Part shown: piece by piece, positions 62,028 through 64,000 of the stretch
Numbering within the stretch: the first letter of the stretch is position 1
How the letters are laid out: each line of letters starts with the position of its first letter
From: Syncephalastrum monosporum B8922
Lineage: Eukaryota > Mucoromycota > Mucoromycetes > Mucorales > Syncephalastraceae
NCBI GenBank assembly: GCA_000697355.1
Contig: JNEN01000887.1
Coordinates: forward strand, 37,097-101,096
Direction of reading: 5' to 3'
DNA: 64,000 nt
Program-made: the position numbers and the translations under genes
The notes under the pieces: generated by a model
What the model saw: only the letters and a program-made list of their open reading frames with translations
What the model was told of the DNA's origin: nothing
Database searches by the model: none

Positions 62028-62524
62028 ATGTCGTCTACAGGATGCTTGCGCACTTTAGGCGTAAGTAGAAACACTTTTCACATAATATATTCTCGGTAAC
62101 ATTCTTCTTCAGGCATTTCATATAGACAGGTGATACGAGGATGGAAGGCGAAGAAACAAACAATAGAAGCTCTCTTGTTTACTTCCGCGAACACATTCTT
62201 TGCCAAGAATAATCGTTTGCAAGCGTTAGGGGAATGCCATTCATTGGACATCTCAATCCCTTTTACCCGTTTCGCGCTGAACGACTTCTCGTGTGTAAGT
62301 CCCTTTTTTTCTTCATATTTTTTTTTTTTCGCTTTGTTTGCTCGATGCAAAGTAGAGAAGACCAATCAGCAGCAATTATACAAGCGGATGAAATAGAAGG
62401 TTGTGAGTGGAGAACTTGTGTCACCCACCTTTTCATTGGTAAAAGAGTACTCGAGAAAAGCGCTAGAGAAAGGTGCGTTGTGGTGAGAGAAGAACACTCA
62501 GTATTGGTGGCACAGCATACATGA
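62028..62524 (+). CDS. Small hypothetical protein (three predicted exons)
   Basis: Tentative gene of about 120 aa. Exon 1 (62028-62060) gives MSSTGCLRTLG before a GTAAGT donor. Exon 2 begins GTG ATA CGA after TATAGACAG and reads VIRGWKAKKQTIEALLFTSA, NTFFAKNNRLQALGECHS and FTRFALNDFS. An intron from GTGTGTAAG to GCAAAG then joins REDQSAAIIQADEIEGCEWR, THLFIGKRVLEKSARERCVV and ends LVAQHT. The codon content and the two phase-consistent introns favour coding. No family was recognised. The first acceptor is not the nearest AG after the pyrimidine tract, which weakens exon 1. It lies about 450 bp downstream of repeat copy 2, so it could be a fragment linked to mobile DNA. Confidence 0.35.
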
Positions 62525-63282
62525 ACATAAAACGGGTATAATTTATATACAAAGACACTGTTTCGGTTGACATACAGCTGCCTCCATTTGCACTGATAAA
62601 TGGCCGCCATCAGGATGCCTCCCTTTCAGGAACGGCGCCGCAGAAAGTCAGCGGCTGTCCACGAAAAATTAAAACTTTATTTTACTAAAACGTCCTCAGC
62701 GTTCTATGGATGTGTGCTTTGGCATCTATTTCTTTGTGACTCCATCGACCTTTGTTTTGCGAGCGCGCGAGTGTATTTTTGCAGTAAACACCAGAGCACG
62801 GTCCACCCGATTATGGTCGTTGCTATTGGTGCTGTAGAGTGGGAATAGGTCGGTTCTAAAATAAGAAATCGTATTTTGCATCGGTGTTTCGCGAAAGGAA
62901 AATGACAAGGTGACACACAGCTGCAGAGGCGGGACCTCCTACGGAGCAAGAGGGAAAGGAACGTGATACAACGAACAATGGCCACGTTGTGTAAAGTCAA
63001 AGGGAGGAGCTAGACCAGAATAAGTAGGCGATGCGGTCAATGTGAAAACTGAATGGCAAGCACTGAATGGCTAGCGTCATAACACCATTGGTTAGAAAAG
63101 AAGACGAAAGATAAAAAATTGATGGCAGAAGCGGGTACCGAATTCCAGAGGGACGTGCACTTCTCTCCATCGCACACTCTCATAATACACAAAAAGCATG
63201 ACCGAGTGTTGTCCTTTCTTTTATCTTATTCACTTTTTTTTTTGAGTTTCAGCGATAACCACTCGCTCCTCTTCTCCCTCCA
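62525..63282. other. Intergenic stretch, no gene supported
   Basis: About 760 bp between the small hypothetical gene and the last gene. Short frames only. A T-run (63235-63243) lies shortly before the last start codon. Confidence 0.5.
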
Positions 63283-64000
63283 ATGGCTCTGCCAGACGCC
63301 ATCCATAATGACCCATACCGCTCTGCGCTGAGAGCTATACGAAGCAGCTCAGGTACACACCGTTAAAAGGATTTTTTTTTTGGCGATCCTGTGTTCACTC
63401 AAAGACTGTTCCATTCGAAAGATTTTGACGATTGCAGCCGGACAGGCAGCGAATGGGCAGGTGTCGCTGCGCATTCCCGGTCAGGGTCGGACAGCAGTAC
63501 ACAGCGGCTGACGACAACGGCTCCACGCTACGAAGACGACCCGTACGCCCGGCAGGAGCATTTTGCTGGTGGGGGTGCGGCGCCGGCAGAACGCTGCACG
63601 AGTTTGCGAGCCAATTCTTACCTGCCTTATTCACACCACGCACGCGACCCACATGCCCCCGTGGAGCCCATCTATATCGAGGACAAGGCACCTTCGCTTT
63701 TGCAACCCGCGCTCTCGATGCAGACAGATGCGCGTCTCGAGGACGGCCTGTCCCAGACTCACCCCCATATCCTCGAGGGGCACGAGAAGAAGGAGCGTTC
63801 GCCACGGTCCGAGCCGATGGCATCTGAAGAGGACTGGCTGTCGCTCTTTGCAGCCAAACGAGCAGGGCCTGGCCACGGCTGGCGCGCCAAGACCCGGTGC
63901 TGTGGGCTGACACGAGGAGCAGTGACAGCGCTGGGCGTGATTGCTATCTTGGCTGTCATAGTAGTGATCTGGGCCATCGTGTGGCCGCGTGTGCCGGGGG
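63283..64000 (+). CDS. N-terminal part of a single-pass (type II-like) membrane protein, cut by window end
   Basis: Exon 1 (63283-63352) gives MALPDAIHNDPYRSALRAIR and SSS. The best in-frame acceptor is at 63445/63446 (CCGGACAG), giving GSEWAGVAAHSRSGSDSSTQ; the nearer GCAG acceptor leads to a stop. Exon 2 runs to the window end: a Pro/His-rich hydrophilic cytosolic segment of about 165 residues (APRYEDDPYARQEHF, VEPIYIEDKAP, SEEDWLSLFAAKRAG), a basic Cys-containing stop-transfer patch (RAKTRCCGLTRG) and one membrane helix (AVTALGVIAILAVIVVIWAI) followed by VWPRVPG. The N-terminal cytosolic region with an internal anchor suggests type II topology, as in fungal vacuolar or cell-wall proteins. 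The rest lies outside the window, so the family is unknown. GC content rises sharply in this exon. Confidence 0.6.

Overview
This window is nuclear DNA of a filamentous fungus. Nearly every gene is split by short GT-AG introns of about 47-180 bp, the proteins are typical of fungi (Zn2Cys6 regulator, Cdc24-type RhoGEF, Fmp46, Pgs1, Noc3, Pet100), and there are no bacterial operons or ribosome binding sites. Gene spacing, many small introns and a tandem MATE transporter pair fit an early-diverging fungus such as a Mucoromycota (Mucorales-like) species; that placement is inference. No rRNA gene, complete tRNA gene or CRISPR array was seen. I worked by eye from the sequence, so exon borders are read from splice signals and frame continuity and were not checked by alignment.

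Layout: 0-1.6 kb, SR-type nuclear cyclophilin (+). 2.8-3.5 kb, p24 cargo receptor (-), sharing a short divergent promoter with a uridine kinase/UPRT-like gene (3.8-6.2 kb, +). 6.4-11.3 kb, two MATE efflux transporters in head-to-tail tandem (-). 12.7-15.8 kb, two uncharacterised genes (-). 16.4-18.9 kb, TRAP-alpha (+), Fmp46 redox protein (+) and elongin C (-). 19.2-23.1 kb, insulin-degrading-enzyme metalloprotease (-). 25.2-26.1 kb, coiled-coil protein, possibly a CENP-Q-type kinetochore subunit (+). 27.9-31.8 kb, Zn2Cys6 transcription factor (+). 32.1-34.7 kb, amino-acid/GABA-type permease (-). 36.7-39.7 kb, Cdc24 (-). 40.4-43.4 kb, Noc3 (+). 43.7-45.9 kb, Pgs1 (+). 45.9-53.1 kb, a long gene-free block holding a cluster of perfect short hairpins. 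53.2-55.7 kb, PHD-finger protein (+). 55.9-57.4 kb, Pet100 and a thiol-methyltransferase-like gene (both -). 57.7-59.7 kb, TPR/F-box/LRR protein (-). 59.7-63.3 kb, a repeat-rich stretch with one small predicted gene. 63.3 kb to the end, the start of a single-pass membrane protein (+).

Most genes are unrelated housekeeping genes: secretory pathway (p24, TRAP-alpha), mitochondrion (Fmp46, Pgs1, Pet100), nucleus and ribosome (cyclophilin, Noc3, PHD protein, elongin C), polarity (Cdc24). They do not form a pathway cluster.

The most interesting non-genic signal is a pair of dispersed repeat copies, about 35.52-36.33 kb and 60.61-61.58 kb, in the same orientation. They share a diverged unique 5' part and a 3' part built from units of about 110-114 bp that carry a TGACGTCA-like palindrome. 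The second copy abuts a tRNA-like segment with a pol III B-box match. This looks like an unannotated non-autonomous mobile element.
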